From the NCBI GenBank assembly GCA_963728925.1, contig CAVSMB010000019.1, forward strand, positions 1 through 27,972: DNA of 27,972 bases. Direction: 5' to 3'. The notes under the pieces are model-generated. The model was not told the origin of the DNA. It saw only the letters and a program-made list of their open reading frames with translations, and made no database searches. Made by a program: the position numbers and the translations under genes. Source of the DNA: JBBPZA01 sp963728925 (lineage in GTDB: Bacteria; Actinomycetota; Thermoleophilia; Solirubrobacterales; Solirubrobacteraceae). This document shows, one piece after another, positions 15,588 through 24,237 of the stretch. Every line of letters starts with the position of its first letter. Position 1 is the stretch's first letter.

Positions 15588-17065
15588 CTGACTCGGGTTC
15601 TGGCGGCGAATCGCTGATCGGGCCAGGGATGGGTGTAGTGGGCGCGAGGGAGGTAGCGCTCCGAGAGGCGACGCATCCGCTGCCAGTTCATCCTGGTCTT
15701 CTGGCTGCGACGTCGAAGCGCCGCTCGCCAGAGCCGGATGACCTCTTCGCGGAACGCACTGGCCTGGTGGATGTTGCCCGGAACCGAGTAGTACGCGAGA
15801 TGCCCACGCACGACCGATCCGAGCCAGCGTCCCTGTTCCTCGATGGGCCGGTGGCGGCGAGCCATCAGCGAGGCCTTGACCTGCTTGAGCTTCGCCGCCT
15901 GGCGTTTCTTGATCGTCCTGCGCCTCACCGCGAAGTGTCCGTCCCTCCGCTTCGCGCAATAGTGCGTGAAGCCGAGGAAATCGAACGTCTCGGGCTTCCC
16001 GAGACCGCGCTCTGCCCGCTGCTGGGCGGCGTACCGTCCGAGGCGGACCAGGCGTGTCTTCTCGGTGTTGAGCGCCAGACCAAAAGTGGTCAGGCGCTGC
16101 TCCAGGTCTTTCCTGAAGCGCTCGGCGTCGGATTGATGCTGAAACCCCAGCACGGCATCGTCGGCGTACCTCACGGCGATGACCTCGCCACGGGCGTGCC
16201 GCGTCCGCCATTGCTGGACCCACAGATCGAAGACGTAGTGCAGGTAGACGTTGGCCAGCAGCGGCGAGACTGTTGCCCCTTGGGGCGAGCCTTCCTCGCT
16301 GGCCGTCCACTGGCCGTCCTCGATCACGCCTGCCCTGAGCCATTTCTGGACCAGGCGCAGGACCCGCTCATCCGCGATTCGGTGCTCGAGGAACTTCAGA
16401 AGCCAGGAGTGATCCAGGCTGGTGAAGAAGTCGCGGAAATCCGCGTCGAGCACCCAGTTCACCTTGCGATCCTCGATCGCGACCGTGAGCGCATCCAGCG
16501 CGTCATGCGGCCCGCGACCCGGGCGGAACCCGTAAGAGAACCCCAGGAAGTCCGTCTCGTAGATGGCGTTCAACACCTCGACCACGGCACGCTGGACGAT
16601 CTTGTCCTCCAGCGCGGCGATCCCGAGCGGCCGCAACCGCCCGTCGGTCTTGGGGATGTACACCCGGCGCGACGGCTTGGCCCGGTAGGCGCCCCGCTGA
16701 ACCCTTCCGTGCAGATCCCGGAGGTTCTCCTCCAGATTCTGCCCGTAGGACTCCCACGTTTCCCCGTCGACTCCGGCGGCCGCCTTCGGGCTCAGCGCCC
16801 TGAACGCGTCACGGAGGCGATCGACATCGACGTGATGCCAGAGCGCGGTGAACCTCGCGTCCCTGTCCTTCGCGGCAACCTGCCGCACACGGTCCAGCGC
16901 ACTTGACGCGCTCACATCCCGGCTCTGCGTCCGGCACGCGTTTTGCTGGCCCGTGTTCCCCTTGTCCAGCCGCCTTCCCTCCACCAGCTCCGCAGCCGAT
17001 TCCTCGGCCTTGTTCGCCAGCTTCGCAGGTACTACGCGGCTGTCAGATTCCCGACGATCGTTCAT
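15572..17065 (-). CDS. ltrA: Group II intron reverse transcriptase/maturase
   Basis: 497 residues from ATG 17065. Reverse transcriptase blocks are present: AAGVDGETWESY, RRVYIPKTDGRLRPLGI, YGFRPGRGPHDALDAL, DADFRDFFTSLDH, EGSPQGATVSPLLANVYLHY, and the catalytic YADD at residues 300-303. The maturase (X/GIIM) domain follows (GSVVRGHLAYYSVPGN, NWQRMRRLSERYLPR). There is no HNH endonuclease domain, as in other endonuclease-less intron proteins. It splices its own intron and copies it during retrohoming. The reading frame is intact. Confidence 0.92.
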   Translation of the reverse strand: MNDRRESDSRVVPAKLANKAEESAAELVEGRRLDKGNTGQQNACRTQSRDVSASSALDRVRQVAAKDRDARFTALWHHVDVDRLRDAFRALSPKAAAGVDGETWESYGQNLEENLRDLHGRVQRGAYRAKPSRRVYIPKTDGRLRPLGIAALEDKIVQRAVVEVLNAIYETDFLGFSYGFRPGRGPHDALDALTVAIEDRKVNWVLDADFRDFFTSLDHSWLLKFLEHRIADERVLRLVQKWLRAGVIEDGQWTASEEGSPQGATVSPLLANVYLHYVFDLWVQQWRTRHARGEVIAVRYADDAVLGFQHQSDAERFRKDLEQRLTTFGLALNTEKTRLVRLGRYAAQQRAERGLGKPETFDFLGFTHYCAKRRDGHFAVRRRTIKKRQAAKLKQVKASLMARRHRPIEEQGRWLGSVVRGHLAYYSVPGNIHQASAFREEVIRLWRAALRRRSQKTRMNWQRMRRLSERYLPRAHYTHPWPDQRFAARTRVRSPVR

Positions 17066-17451
17066 CTCAGGCTACGGCCTTGGCCTTCCCGTCGCGGCCC
17101 GCCCAGCCGTCGATATGCCACCCCGCGAACCATCCCGGACGGGGCATCATCAACGACTGACGGGCGATCATCGGGCCTCCCGGTTCTCGCGCATGGAGAT
17201 TCCGCGCATGCCTGGGTTCTCAGACCGCGCAGGGTCCGCCGGCCACTCGCATAACGCGACCGACGATCTCGCCTTCCGCCTAGTTGTACGGCGTCGGCAC
17301 CCCGAACTGACTGATTTCGCGGCTCAATAGCCCCGCCTACGCGTACCCCTGTCAACGCTTCGCCGACGCCCTCACGAACGCCAACGCATGACTCGGGGCC
17401 ACCGTGATTCGCTAGATCTTCGATGTAGAGCTCTCTCATCTCGCCGGGTAG

Positions 17452-17516
17452 CCGGCGGGAATTTCACCCGCCGGCCCCCACAGATCCGCACGTGAGCCTC
17501 TCGACTCATACGGCTC
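17452..17516 (-). ncRNA. Group II intron domains V and VI (intron 2)
   Basis: Domain V is 34 nt at 17483-17516 on the minus strand: GAGCCGTATGAGTC, loop GAGA, then GGCTCACGTGCGGATC, a near-textbook sequence. Domain VI is the perfect stem CCGGCGGG/CCCGCCGG at 17467-17474 and 17452-17459 with a TGAAATT loop, followed by CTACCC with a possible branch-point A. Confidence 0.85.
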
Positions 17517-17527
17517 GTGCCGTCCAG

Positions 17528-18780
17528 TTATCCGGGCGGAGCGCAGAACCGCCAGTGCACGAACAGCTCAGGAGCCCGACAATGGACCCCCTTCAACCAC
17601 GCTCGTGCCCGTTTGCCGCTGCGCTCTAGCCGCTTGTACTTCCACCTCGCCCAGCGCACCAGATGGCGATCGATGCGCTGGCAGAGCGGGATCACCGCGC
17701 TCGGGTAGAACGCGGTGAAGTACGCGAACCAACCCCGCAGCACCAGATTGATCCCGGCTGCGAGGTCGTCGAGGGTCAGGTTCACACGCCGATGAATCCG
17801 CCAGGAAGAGACCCGGCGGCTCATCGCCGTCAGCTGCCCGGAGAGACCGCCGGCAAGAAGGCCGTGAAGGCCACGTGCTGACGCTTGTTGTACGCCCCTC
17901 GGGGCCGGAACGTGTAGCCGCAGAACGTGAACGAGACCTGCTCGTAGGTTCCGCGGCGGTTGCTGTCCTTGCAATACACGATCCTCGTCTTGTCGGGATG
18001 AAGTTCCAGCCCGACCTCGGCGAGCCGACGCGCGACCGCGTCCCGTACCTGGCGGGCCTGGCGTTCGCTGACGCAATGGATCACCGCATCGTCTGCAAAG
18101 CGCTCGAACCGGACGGTCGGGAACTCCCTGACCATCCACGCATCAAGCCCATAATGCAGAAACAGGTTGGCGAGGACAGGGGAGATCGGGCTGCCTTGCG
18201 GCGTGCCCTTGACCCTCTGGACCAGCCCCCCATCGGGCTTTTGCCTCGGGGCCTTCAGCCAGCGCTCCACGTACATCACGACCCATTTCTGGTCGGTGTG
18301 GTGCGCGACCGCCCTCAGCATCAGCTCCCACGGCACGGAGTCAAAGAAGGCCCGGATGTCAAGATCGACAACCCAGTCCCTCCTGAAGCACCGCTCCCGG
18401 CAAACGGCGACCGCGTCCGCGGGCGCACGCCCGGGACGGTAGCCGTAGGAGTCCTCGTGGAAGATCGGCTCCACGCTGGACTCCAACGCCATCGCCGCCG
18501 CCGCTTGCGCGACCCGGTCGACGACATTTGGTATGCCGAGCACTCTGGTCCCGTCCTTCTTGGGTATCTCCACCGCCCGGACCGGCCCGGGAAAGTACGA
18601 CCCCGACGACATCCGATTCCACAGCACGTAGAGGTTCCCCGAAAGGTTCTCCTCGAACTGCTCGATCGTCACGCCGTCGGCCCCGGCCGCTCCGCCATTG
18701 TCCTTGACCTTCAGCCACGCATCCCACACCAGTCGCTTGGGGATGTCATGCGACTTGCCCTTCAGCCTCGGCTCATGCAC
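17528..18780 (-). pseudogene. ltrA: Group II intron reverse transcriptase/maturase, frameshifted
   Basis: GTG 18780 begins VHEPRLKGKSHDIPKRLVWD, fitting the family start; the longer frame to 18969 is intron RNA. Blocks include GAAGADGVTIEQFEENLSGN, VEIPKKDGTRVLGIPNVVDR, EDSYGYRPGRAPADAV, DLDIRAFFDSVPWELM and GTPQGSPISPVLANLFLHY. The catalytic box reads FADD (RFERFADDAVIHC) rather than the commoner YADD. At about 17845, after AFTAFLPAVS, one base is missing; the other frame continues with GQLTAMSRRVSSWRIHRRV to the TAA at 17528. No endonuclease domain is present. The protein would be about 417 residues if the shift were repaired. Confidence 0.83.
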
Positions 18781-19411
18781 GCGATTCCTTCCTTGCGGTT
18801 GACCGCATCCACCAGCCTGGACGACCCCGCCCCTTGGCTCCACCCCCGCTGCGATACGCGGAAGCTTCCCAGCTACTACGGGCGAGTCCGCCAGCGTGCC
18901 CGGCGACGGTACTCTGCTCCTCACGGATTCCGCCGTTTGGAGTTCTCCCTCTCGCCGCCGGTCTCCCAACGGCAGTGTCCGGGCACGCCTTCACACGTTC
19001 CATAGAAGAGCCTCGGCCGGGATCATGCTGCCTGTATGCCGGACGCCGCCTGGGCAGTAAACGGGTAACCCCCAGGCTCATCCCAGGACGAAGAAGCAAC
19101 CCTGGTTTCGACGTCGTCTTTCCGGCTTTCGACACGTCAACGGCAGAGGACTTTCGTCCATCGCTCATCTTCCCGACCCGCACCTGACGCGATCTAGCCA
19201 CGCCTTTTCCCACGACGTTCACCACAACGGTCTTCAGCCAATGCAGCTGTGGGCGGTTTGAAGCCTCCCCCCGCAGGGCGGCTCCAGAGGGCCAAACAAC
19301 CTCTATCTCTTCTACAGCACCGCAGGCAGCGGGACCACCATCAAACAAAACCGTCCGACCTCCTGCGTTCGTGTTCACAACTTCTCCATGCCGGTTTATC
19401 CCGGCGCTCAC

Positions 19412-19501
19412 AACCACCAGCGCCTCCATGGCGAGCTGGGCGACATCCCGCCCGTCGAGTACGAGCTCGCCCACCGACTCGCCCTGGCCCCCGCCGCATG
19501 A
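19412..19501 (+). pseudogene. C-terminal remnant of an IS3-like transposase
   Basis: The frame AAC CAC CAG opens exactly at the proposed intron boundary and reads NHQRLHGELGDIPPVEYELA followed by HRLALAPAA and a stop. This is the last 29 residues of an rve-type transposase of a different IS3 subgroup from the OrfB at 14722. No upstream part of this protein exists in the window. Confidence 0.7.
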
Positions 19502-19640
19502 CGCGCGCGGATGGGCAGCGAAGCTGCGCTTCGCCCTACGGGCTCAGCTCCGCCGCGCTGCCCATCCGGCCACCCGACTACCGTCCCACCCGCCAACCAT
19601 CACGGCCTCCGCGAAACCCAGCCTGCTCCACCTGTGAACA
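19502..19640. other. Mobile-element 3' end with inverted repeats
   Basis: It contains GGATGGGCAGCG (19509-19520) and its perfect complement (19556-19567), a 12-bp hairpin with an inner GCGAAG/CTTCGC stem, and the small palindrome CCTGTGAACACAGG (19631-19644) at the join with the helicase gene. It is probably the 3' terminal region of the element whose transposase remnant ends at 19501. Confidence 0.45.
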
Positions 19641-21972
19641 CAGGAGCTTCACCGCGCCCGAAGTTCGCGAGCACCTTGTCGACCAGCCACTCGACGACCG
19701 GGTGTTGCTCGCCGAGGTATCCCGTCTCTGGCCAGATCGTTCCTTCGGCCTTCTGCGCCGCGATGAGCTGCGCAGCAGCGACGTCTTTGTCGGTGGTCAG
19801 CTTGAGGCGCTGGGTGATCTTGCGCTCGTTGAGGTAGCTCTGCGGTAGCACGCTGAGACGCCGCTGTAGGTCACGTGGGGGATCGAACGCGAGGAACGAG
19901 TTCTCCGGCTCGATCGCGATATTCAGCTCCGTGTGGGGCTTCTTCGACTCCTCGTCGAGGGCCTCGTGGACGAACGTGGCGTGGTCTTCGACCAGCGTGA
20001 TCGGCTCCGCGACCTCAACGGGTCCCCTATCGGTGGCGCCCGCCATCAACGCCAGCAGGTCGAAACTATTGAGGTCAGGCTTCTCGGGGACTGCGGTCTC
20101 AGCGCTCTCGCCGGCGGCGAGCGCTTTGGCTATCGCGTCCTCTTCGAGGTCGACCGCGTGAAGACCCATCAGCGCGGCGGCCTCGCCAAGTGTCTGGTGG
20201 ATCTCATGTTCCTTCTCGAGCAGTCGTTTGAGGACGGCGAGGTCGCCGCGAACTTTGTCGTGGTCGGGCTCGAAAAGGAGCGCGCGGATCTCAGGGGCGT
20301 GCCGCTGTCCATAGCGATCGATGCGCCCGTTGCGCTGATCGATGCGGATCACGCTCCACGGGAGGTCGAAGTGGATCAAGTGGTGGCAGGACTTGTGGAG
20401 GTTCACACCCTCGGAGGCAACGTCACCTGTGAACAGCAAGCGAAGCGGTCTGGAGTCTTGGCCGAATTCCTCGACGATTCGCATCTGCTCGGTGTCGGGC
20501 AGACCGCCGTGCATGACAGCCACCGCCTTCTCCGGCAGTTTCAGCGCGTTCGACACGGCGCCGGCAAGCCAGTGCAGGGTGGCGATCCGTTCGGAGAACA
20601 CGACGACTCGCTCTGTCGAGCGGGGGCCAACGCCGATCACCTTGAGTTCGTCGATGAGGCGCCGGAGTTTGGCGCTGGAGTCATCGTCGATGTGGCCGTT
20701 GAGAGCGGCGAGCTCGGCGAGGGCGGCGTCCTCTCGCTTCTGTTCCTCGGTCTGTCCGGTCGCTGGGTTCAGTTTCTTGCGCCGCTCGGTGATGGTGTCG
20801 CGCAGAGCGATGTGGGACGACAGAAACGCCTTCAGCAGGGTCCACGGGAACAAGCGGCTTCCCTGGCCGCTCACTGGCGACTTGCCGGCGTCGGGGTACA
20901 GCCAGGCCTCCGCGAGCTCGGCGATCACCGCGTTCTCGGATGCGCTCGCGTGCACCGCGATCGGCTTCGGCGGGAGTCGATCGGGGAACTGGTGGCCAAC
21001 CTCCGCTGCAACGTCCTTCTTGAAGCGACGGATGTACAAGTGCTCGATGTCCTCGCGCTCGTACGACTTTGGGTCGGCGATGGCAGTCGGATCAAGCATC
21101 CGGATGAGCTCAGCGAACGACTCGCGCTTGCCGTTATGCGGCGTGGCGCTCGTCAACAGCAGCGCATCCGTGCGGGGCGCCAAGAGGCGGGCGAGGCGGT
21201 TTCGGAACGCCGAGCGGTTCGCCACGTTGTGGCACTCATCGATGACGACGGCGTCCCAGTGGATTCGCTCGAGATGGTGCCCGTACTGGCCGGGATTCTT
21301 CAGCGTGTCGATCGATACGATGACGCGCTTGTAGAAGCTGAACGGGTTCCGTGTCGGCGGGATCTTCTGACGCACGCGTTGAACGCCCTGCGAGTCGAGC
21401 CGGACGAGCGGCAGGGAGAACCGCGTCCACAGCTCGTGCTGGAACTGCTCGAGGATGTGCTTCGGCGTGACGACGAGGATCCGCTCGCCGCGCCCACGTC
21501 TGATGAGCTCGGAGAGAATCATGCCGACCTCGAGTGTCTTCCCCAGTCCGACCGCGTCGGCGATGAGCAGCCGCGGGCGCGGCTGCTCGAGCGCCAAGGC
21601 CACGGCGCGCTTCTGGTAGTCGAGCGGGTCGAGCAGCTGACGATGTCCAATGGCTGGACGGACCTCCGTGACGGGCAATGGAGTCCGTCGCAAGAGTGCC
21701 TCCAAGTAGAGGCGTCCGCGCCGGAAGCCGGGCGAATCGTCCTGGACGAGCCTCGTGTCCTCGGGCCGCAGCGGCTTGATGTCGTCGAGGTGCGTGAAGA
21801 ACGTCGCCTCCTGGTCGCGTACGAGCTCGGAGAGACCGGTCGCGCGGACGAGCAGGCCGTCCGCCTTCGTCTGCTGGATGCGAGTGATCAGCCAGTCCTC
21901 GTCGCGTACCTCGACACGTGCGCCGGGAGCAAGGAGCGGGATAGCGGCGGCAGGGGTGCTGGACCTCGGCAT
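19600..21972 (-). CDS. SNF2/DEAD-type helicase, C-terminus truncated
   Basis: 790 residues if started at ATG 21972 (MPRSSTPAAAIPLLAPGARV); the frame is open further upstream but without family features. Helicase motifs are complete: Q-motif LDPLDYQKRAV, Walker A ADAVGLGKTLE (about 139-148), DECH box VVIDECHNVAN (about 243-251), LLLTSATPHNG, and motifs V/VI FTGDVASEGVNLHKS and IDQRNGRIDRYGQ. It resembles stand-alone or defence-island SNF2 helicases such as DrmD of DISARM, but no DISARM partner is present. After VEWLVDKVLANFGRGEAPV it runs into mobile-element DNA (TGGAGWVSRRP), so 100 or more C-terminal residues seem lost. Activity is doubtful. Confidence 0.82.
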   Translation of the reverse strand: MPRSSTPAAAIPLLAPGARVEVRDEDWLITRIQQTKADGLLVRATGLSELVRDQEATFFTHLDDIKPLRPEDTRLVQDDSPGFRRGRLYLEALLRRTPLPVTEVRPAIGHRQLLDPLDYQKRAVALALEQPRPRLLIADAVGLGKTLEVGMILSELIRRGRGERILVVTPKHILEQFQHELWTRFSLPLVRLDSQGVQRVRQKIPPTRNPFSFYKRVIVSIDTLKNPGQYGHHLERIHWDAVVIDECHNVANRSAFRNRLARLLAPRTDALLLTSATPHNGKRESFAELIRMLDPTAIADPKSYEREDIEHLYIRRFKKDVAAEVGHQFPDRLPPKPIAVHASASENAVIAELAEAWLYPDAGKSPVSGQGSRLFPWTLLKAFLSSHIALRDTITERRKKLNPATGQTEEQKREDAALAELAALNGHIDDDSSAKLRRLIDELKVIGVGPRSTERVVVFSERIATLHWLAGAVSNALKLPEKAVAVMHGGLPDTEQMRIVEEFGQDSRPLRLLFTGDVASEGVNLHKSCHHLIHFDLPWSVIRIDQRNGRIDRYGQRHAPEIRALLFEPDHDKVRGDLAVLKRLLEKEHEIHQTLGEAAALMGLHAVDLEEDAIAKALAAGESAETAVPEKPDLNSFDLLALMAGATDRGPVEVAEPITLVEDHATFVHEALDEESKKPHTELNIAIEPENSFLAFDPPRDLQRRLSVLPQSYLNERKITQRLKLTTDKDVAAAQLIAAQKAEGTIWPETGYLGEQHPVVEWLVDKVLANFGRGEAPVFTGGAGWVSRRP

Positions 21973-22496
21973 AGGCGTAGCCAATCCTCTACTACGACGC
22001 GGAGAAGCTCCCAACAGTCCGGCTGAGTCGATGATGAGCTGGTTCCCAACTACCACGATCACTCCTCCGGAGCGCATCGTATTCGCGCCGTGATCCGCGG
22101 TCGCAGCCGCGGCCGGAGACTGACCAGCCCGATCTATGAGGCATCGGACTAAGTAAGAACTCGCCGACGTCGGCGTAGGCGAGCGTGCCGAGGGCGCGAA
22201 GAGCGGCTCGCGGCCGTTAGGACGGGCGCCGTCATTCGCTCTCCTTCCTCCGCCGGGGCCGACGAACCCCACGCACGATCCACAACGACCCGATGCAACC
22301 TGCGGCGAACGCGAACCGGCGGGCTACTGTTGCACTCGTGCGACGCCGACCGCGCCGAGGCGATCCTGCGGGTCGCGGGGCGGACGTCGAGACGCGCCGC
22401 TCCAGTGACGGCGGCGGAATTCGCGCGCTCCCCGAGCCCTTCGCGCTTCCCCGGGCCGCCGCCGTGCCGGATGCGCCGTGAAGGCTGGCGCCGCGC
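21973..22496. other. Intergenic region upstream of the helicase
   Basis: About 520 bases without a gene I can support. It holds a CCGCGG-TCGCAG-CCGCGG hairpin near 22095-22112 and a perfect 14-bp palindrome CGCCGACGTCGGCG at 22162-22175, which could be operator sites for the helicase promoter. Short frames at 22293-22572 have Arg/Pro-biased composition and no recognisable family. Confidence 0.35.
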
Positions 22497-22913
22497 TCAC
22501 GCAGCGCTCCAGCACAAAACACGCTCGGGCCGCAGCCGCAGCAGCGGCCCCGGCGGCCGCCGCTCGCAGTAGGGCGGGTAGCGGACGACGAGGGCGGCGA
22601 GGCCGGCCGGCGCGTCGCCGATCCCGAGCACGTCGACGACGCCCAGCACCTGCACCCACGCCAGGCGAGTCCAGTCGTCGTCGTAGCGATCGACGCAGAG
22701 CGCCGCTCGCGAGCGCCGGCGCAGGTAGCGCACCCGCGCCGGCTCGGGCGTGCGTTTGGGCTTCGCGTCGTCGATCGCGCTGAAGATCGCGCCCTCGGCG
22801 ATCGCGAAGGTCACGGGCAGGACGCGGGGGTGGTCCTCGTCGTCGACGAACCCCAGGCGCGCGACGCGCTCGGCCTCGAGGAGCGCCCGGGCCCAGGCTG
22901 GAAGCTCTTCTAT

Positions 22914-24184
22914 GGGAGCGTCCGTAAATTAGACGCAGGAGTCGTGGTCGGGAGCTAGAACTCTTGGTGCGTGACTGATGCCGAATCAGCGATCGCGGAG
23001 CGCTACCGGCTGTTGGGGCCCCAGCTCAACGAGCGTCAGCGGCGGGCGTTCGCGGCGTCGGAGGCGCGGACGTTTGGCTACGGGGGGATCGCCGCGACGG
23101 CGCGGGCCTGCGGGCTGGCGGAGAACACGGTGCGCAAGGGGCTGCGCGAGCTCGACGAGCAGCCGCTTGCGCCGGGCCGCGTGCGCAAGCCGGGCGCGGG
23201 CCGGCCGGCGGCCGAAGACAGCGACCCAACGCTGCTGGAGGTGCTCCGCGAGCTCGTCGAGGACGACACGCGCGGCGATCCCGAGCGGGTGCTGCTGTGG
23301 ACGGCCAAGAGCGCGCGCAGGCTCGCCGACGAGCTGGCCGAGCGTGGTCATCCGGTCGGGTTTCGGACTGTGCCGAGGCTGCTGCGCAAGCTCGGCTACA
23401 GCTTGCAGTCCGCGCGCAAGACGCTGGAGGGCAAGCAGCACCCCGACCGTGACGCGCAGTTTGGCCATATCAACGCGACGGTCGCGGCGGCGGTCGCCGC
23501 CAAGCAGCCGACGATCAGCATCGACACCAAGAAGAAAGAGCTCGTCGGCGAGTTCAAGAACCCAGGGCGCGAATGGCATCCCGAGCGCCAGGCGCCGAAG
23601 GTCAACACCTACGACTTCCCCAGCATGGCCGACGGCAAGGCGATCCCCTTCGGCGTCTACGACATCGCCGAGAACACCGGCTTCGTATCGGTCGGCATCG
23701 ACCGCGACACCGCGCAGTTCTCGGTCGCCGCGATCAAGGCGTGGTGGCAGCAGCTCGGCTCACAGCGTCACCCCAACGCCCGGAACCTGACGATCACCGC
23801 CGACTGCGGCGGCTCCAACGGCAACCGCACCCGCCTGTGGAAGACCGAGCTGCAGCGCCTCGCCGACCAGACCGGGCTTGAGATCAACGTCTGCCACTTC
23901 CCGCCCGGAACATCGAAGTGGAACAAGGTCGAGCACCGCTTGTTCAGCTTCATCTCCAAGAACTGGCGCGGCCGGTCGCTTGCCTCCTACGAGGTCATCA
24001 TCAACTCGATCGCCGCGACGACGACCAGCACCGGGCTGGACGTCTATGCACGCCTCGACGACAGCGACTACCCCAAGATCGAGGTCAGCGACGCCGAACT
24101 GGCGGCCGTCAACATCACCCGCGACACGTTTCATCCGGAATGGAACTACACCATCTGCCCATCACCTAAATGATGGACGCTCCC
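22914..24184 (+). mobile_element. ISAzo13-family insertion sequence, complete
   Basis: 1271 bp bounded by inverted repeats: GGGAGCGTCC at 22914-22923 and GGACGCTCCC at 24175-24184, with weaker matches continuing inward (TTAG). It is flanked by a TAT duplication (22911-22913 and 24185-24187). The flanks rejoin into a continuous PPOX reading frame, which confirms the boundaries. Confidence 0.92.
22971..24173 (+). CDS. ISAzo13 family transposase
   Basis: 400 residues from GTG 22971. The N-terminal helix-turn-helix part (GYGGIAATARACGLAENTVR) is followed by the linker KPGAGRPAAEDSDPTLLEVL. The DDE core comprises PTISIDTKKKELVGEFKN, NLTITADCGGSNGNRTRLWK and HFPPGTSKWNKVEHRLFSFI, supplying Asp, Asp and Glu. 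This set is characteristic of ISAzo13 transposases. The gene is intact, fills the element, and both ends are intact, so the element may still be mobile. Confidence 0.93.
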   Translation: MTDAESAIAERYRLLGPQLNERQRRAFAASEARTFGYGGIAATARACGLAENTVRKGLRELDEQPLAPGRVRKPGAGRPAAEDSDPTLLEVLRELVEDDTRGDPERVLLWTAKSARRLADELAERGHPVGFRTVPRLLRKLGYSLQSARKTLEGKQHPDRDAQFGHINATVAAAVAAKQPTISIDTKKKELVGEFKNPGREWHPERQAPKVNTYDFPSMADGKAIPFGVYDIAENTGFVSVGIDRDTAQFSVAAIKAWWQQLGSQRHPNARNLTITADCGGSNGNRTRLWKTELQRLADQTGLEINVCHFPPGTSKWNKVEHRLFSFISKNWRGRSLASYEVIINSIAATTTSTGLDVYARLDDSDYPKIEVSDAELAAVNITRDTFHPEWNYTICPSPK

Positions 24185-24237
24185 TATGGTTCGCACGACG
24201 ACCACGCCAGCGTAGAGCCCGACCGATGGGAGCAGTC

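Larger units (their letters stand above)
15513..17445 (-). mobile_element. Group II intron 1 (downstream member of a tandem pair)
   Basis: Supported by the reverse transcriptase at 15572-17065, domain V at 15555-15587, and a domain VI hairpin at about 15524-15549 (GGGACGGCCATTGC and its partner). The 380 bases upstream of the reverse transcriptase (17066-17445) would be domain I-III RNA. A 125-codon frame there beginning MRELYIEDLANHGGPESCV is often seen next to such introns and is taken as RNA, not protein. The 5' end is not resolved; the 3' end lies near 15513-15520. Confidence 0.7.
17440..19411 (-). mobile_element. Group II intron 2 (upstream member of a tandem pair)
   Basis: The proposed 5' end is GTGAGCGCCGGG on the minus strand starting at 19411, close to the group II GUGYG consensus. 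It follows transposase coding sequence (opposite strand) directly. The 3' part has a clear domain V (17483-17516) and domain VI (17452-17474). The intervening 18781-19411 contains no gene and would be domain I-III RNA. Its 3' end abuts the start of intron 1 near 17440, giving a head-to-tail pair. Exact splice sites were not determined. Confidence 0.68.
22497..24196 (-). pseudogene. PPOX-class F420-dependent oxidoreductase, split by ISAzo13 element
   Basis: The main part, 22497-22910, encodes EELPAWARALLEAERVARLG, then PRVLPVTFAIAEG, DDAKPKRT, ALCVDRYDDDWTRLAWVQV and a C-terminal YPPYCERRPPGPLLRLRPERV: the PPOX flavin/F420 split-barrel family (TIGR03668-like). Its start codon is missing there. 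The missing codons GTG CGA ACC (24188-24196) plus ATA from the TAT target copy lie on the far side of the insertion element, and removing the element and one TAT copy restores an in-frame gene of 141 residues. The gene is divergent from the luciferase-like gene at 24238. Insertion after codon 3 should abolish it. Confidence 0.87.

Noticed and set aside
17062..17439. 125-codon minus-strand frame beginning MRELYIEDLANHGGPESCV
   Set aside because: Similar frames occur beside many group II introns; position between domain VI of intron 2 and the next reverse transcriptase indicates structured intron RNA rather than a protein gene.
15500..19501. One transposase gene interrupted by the intron pair (FFGWF joined in frame to NHQRLHG)
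   Set aside because: A frame-preserving join can be drawn, but the two parts belong to different IS3 subgroups; OrfB of the left type normally continues with an HSG-type segment.
19933..22026. 697-codon open frame on the plus strand
   Set aside because: It lies antisense to the helicase, whose motifs are unmistakable; composition is that of a shadow frame.
19600..22272. Complete DISARM or other named defence system
   Set aside because: Only one SNF2-type helicase is present and it is truncated; no methyltransferase, DUF1998 or phospholipase-D partner is in the window.
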